From positions 1-64,000 of the forward strand of contig CAMAXI010000007.1 of the NCBI GenBank assembly GCA_945862165.1: DNA of 64,000 bases, written 5' to 3'. The notes beneath the pieces are model-generated. The model did not search any database, was not told the DNA's origin, and worked only from the letters and a program-made list of their open reading frames with translations. Position numbers and translations under genes: made by a program. Within the stretch, counting starts at the first letter, position 1, and every line of letters starts with the position of its first letter. The DNA comes from Chryseobacterium gleum (GTDB lineage: Bacteria; Bacteroidota; Bacteroidia; Flavobacteriales_D; Crocinitomicaceae). Shown here piece after piece: positions 62,312 through 64,000 of this stretch.

Positions 62312-63091
62312 ATGAAAAAATCGTTTATCCGAATAGTCGTTCTTACACTTTTCGGTTTTTATGTATTTGCAGGCTTTAGAAGTCAGCATACTACAATTCC
62401 TAATTTATTAGAAATTCCTGCGCACAATTCGCACGACATAGTTATTTGTCATACTGGTTATTGTTTGTCATACGATGAAAAGTTTAAAGTAGCCAAATGG
62501 GTTGCGTATGAACTTACGCTTGCAGAAACGGAAGGAGAAATTGGACGTAATGATAAATTTAAACCGGACCCATTAATTACACATAATAGTGCAGCTTTAG
62601 AAGATTATAAAAAATCAGGATACGATAGAGGACATTTAGCCCCTGCAGCAGATATGAAATGGTCAGTTCAAGCGATGGAAGAATCTTTTTATCTTTCCAA
62701 TATGTGTCCGCAAGATAAAAGTTTTAATCGCGGTATTTGGAAAAAGTTGGAAGAACATGTGAGAGAATATGCAAAACATAATAAACAAATAAAAGTTGTT
62801 ACAGGTCCAATTTTAGAACAAGGCTTACCAGTTCTTGGGCCTAATCGAATTACTATTCCGCGCTATTTTTATAAAGCTTTGCTCGATTATTCGCAACCTT
62901 CTGTTAAAGCGATTGCGTTTTTAATGAAAAATGAACACAGCGAATTACCTTTGAGTCACTTTGTTATTTCCATTGACAGTTTAGAGAAGGTTTCGGGTAT
63001 CGATTTTTTCCCATTATTGCCCGATGCGGATGAAATTAAGTTGGAAAAAGAAAAGTGTTATTCCTGTTGGGAATCGGATAAAAATCATTAA
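62312..63091 (+). CDS. DNA/RNA non-specific endonuclease family protein
   Basis: DYKKSGYDRGHLAPAADMKWSVQAMEESFYLSNMCPQDKSFNRGIWKKLE (DRGH motif). Start at MKKSF rather than 62300. Confidence 0.93.
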   Translation: MKKSFIRIVVLTLFGFYVFAGFRSQHTTIPNLLEIPAHNSHDIVICHTGYCLSYDEKFKVAKWVAYELTLAETEGEIGRNDKFKPDPLITHNSAALEDYKKSGYDRGHLAPAADMKWSVQAMEESFYLSNMCPQDKSFNRGIWKKLEEHVREYAKHNKQIKVVTGPILEQGLPVLGPNRITIPRYFYKALLDYSQPSVKAIAFLMKNEHSELPLSHFVISIDSLEKVSGIDFFPLLPDADEIKLEKEKCYSCWESDKNH

Positions 63092-63152
63092 TAAATTTGG
63101 AATTCATTAAAAAAAGCGTACATTTGTGCAGTATTTATAAATAACTAAGTGC

Positions 63153-63180
63153 GAGGGGATGATTATCCCCTCTTTTTTTT
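63153..63180 (+). terminator. Terminator-like hairpin directly upstream of rimP
   Basis: GAGGGGAT-GATT-ATCCCCTC followed by TTTTTTTT; ends 5 nt before the rimP ATG. Confidence 0.7.
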
Positions 63181-63185
63181 AGCAA

Positions 63186-63662
63186 ATGATTACAAAAGAA
63201 TTAGTACAAAAATTAGCGCAAGAACGTATCGATGAACTAGATAGAGGTCTATTTATCGTTGCTATTTCTATTTCTCCTAAGTTTGTGATTAACCTAGAGT
63301 TAGACAAAGTAGAAGGGTATGTTGCTATTGATGATTGTGTTTCTGTTTCTCGAAACGTAGAACATAATTTAGATCGTGAGGAACAAGATTTCGAGTTACA
63401 CGTTTCTTCTGCAGGATTAGATAAGCCCTTACGTGTTTTGCCGCAATATGTTAAAAATATTGGTAGAACAGTAGAGGTTATATTAAAAGACGGAAAAGAA
63501 AAAGAAGGTGTTTTGTTAGAAGCAACAGCAGAGAAAATTGTTGTTAAAACGACACGTACGGAGAAAAGTCCGGAAACAAAAAAGAAAGTAACCATTGAAG
63601 AAGAGGAAACTCTTCCATTGGCAACGATAAAGGAAACAAAAATTGTTATTTCATTTAAATAA
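63186..63662 (+). CDS. rimP: Ribosome maturation factor RimP
   Basis: VEGYVAIDDCVSVSRNVEHNLDREEQDFELHVSSAGLDKPLRVLPQYVKNIGRTVEVIL; followed by nusA. Confidence 0.92.
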   Translation: MITKELVQKLAQERIDELDRGLFIVAISISPKFVINLELDKVEGYVAIDDCVSVSRNVEHNLDREEQDFELHVSSAGLDKPLRVLPQYVKNIGRTVEVILKDGKEKEGVLLEATAEKIVVKTTRTEKSPETKKKVTIEEEETLPLATIKETKIVISFK

Positions 63663-63668
63663 ATAGGC

Positions 63669-64000
63669 ATGAACAGCTTAGAATTAGTAGATTCGTTTTC
63701 AGAATTCAAAGAGTTAAAAAGTATCGACAAACAAACAATGCAACACGTATTAGAAGACGTGTTTCGTGCAATGTTGAAAAAGAAATTTAACACAGACGAA
63801 CATATCGATATTATTGTAAATATTGAGAAAGGTGATGTGCAAATTTTCTTGAATAAAGAAATCGTTCCAGATGGTGAGGTAGAAGATTCAAATACGGAAA
63901 TTGCTTATTCTGAAGCGATTAAAATTGAACCTGATTTTGAAGTGGGTGAGGAAGTTTCTGAAGAATTTAAGTTTGCTGATTTTGGTAGAAGAAATATTCT
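63669..64000 (+). CDS. nusA: Transcription termination/antitermination factor NusA, N-terminal part (truncated by window end)
   Basis: MNSLELVDSFSEFKELKSIDKQTMQHVLEDVFRAMLKKKFNTDEHIDIIVNIEKGDVQIFLNKEIV...; rimP-nusA order. Not in the ORF track because it runs off the window. Confidence 0.92.
   Translation, partial: MNSLELVDSFSEFKELKSIDKQTMQHVLEDVFRAMLKKKFNTDEHIDIIVNIEKGDVQIFLNKEIVPDGEVEDSNTEIAYSEAIKIEPDFEVGEEVSEEFKFADFGRRNI

Noticed and set aside
63179-63793. 204-aa minus-strand ORF opposite rimP-nusA
   Set aside because: rimP and nusA are clearly coding on the plus strand; the antisense product is Ser/Asn-rich with no recognisable domain.

Overview
AT-rich chromosomal segment of a Bacteroidota bacterium, probably Flavobacteriales. 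The lineage is inferred from T9SS type A and type B sorting domains, gene content and a TTG-N20-TAnnTTTR-like promoter; no taxonomic search was possible. About 40 protein genes and one tRNA (Asn-GTT) are supported. Housekeeping content: yebC, rsmI, ctaA, asnS, rpoN, accC-accB-fabH-plsX-rpmF-DUF177-pdxA-pepA, HU, ssb, nrdB-nrdA, polA, cysS, rimP and a truncated nusA. Accessory or lineage-specific content: a giant repeat-built T9SS surface protein, a repeat-built secreted protein, a LamG/T9SS protein, a DUF3800 gene, an XRE + AlbA_2 pair, a Reg_prop histidine kinase with LytTR regulator, and an AAA_14/DUF4143 ATPase. The most interesting signals are structural. (1) The AAA_14/DUF4143 gene sits between intact polA and a second, truncated copy of the polA start region (MITPVHDKKLFLL...), so it looks like a single-gene insertion that duplicated or restored the polA 5' end. 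It carries a two-unit, 44-bp-period TTTTGAAA-box array just upstream of its start. (2) A second 5'-end duplication: 82 identical bp of the SRPBCC gene start recur 3.17 kb away, next to an operator-like palindrome. The intervening ArsR gene is frameshifted and the nearby DoxX gene has a damaged 5' end. (3) A long imperfect inverted-repeat element of about 150-175 bp upstream of the DEAD-box helicase. (4) Inverted copies of a GTCTTTTGTCTAAT-type repeat bracket the accC-pepA block. (5) A terminator-like hairpin lies between accB and accC, and another directly precedes rimP. No CRISPR array, prophage, IS transposase or rRNA was seen. I found no complete multi-gene system that I can confidently call new; the 5'-end-duplicating AAA_14/DUF4143 insertion is the best candidate.
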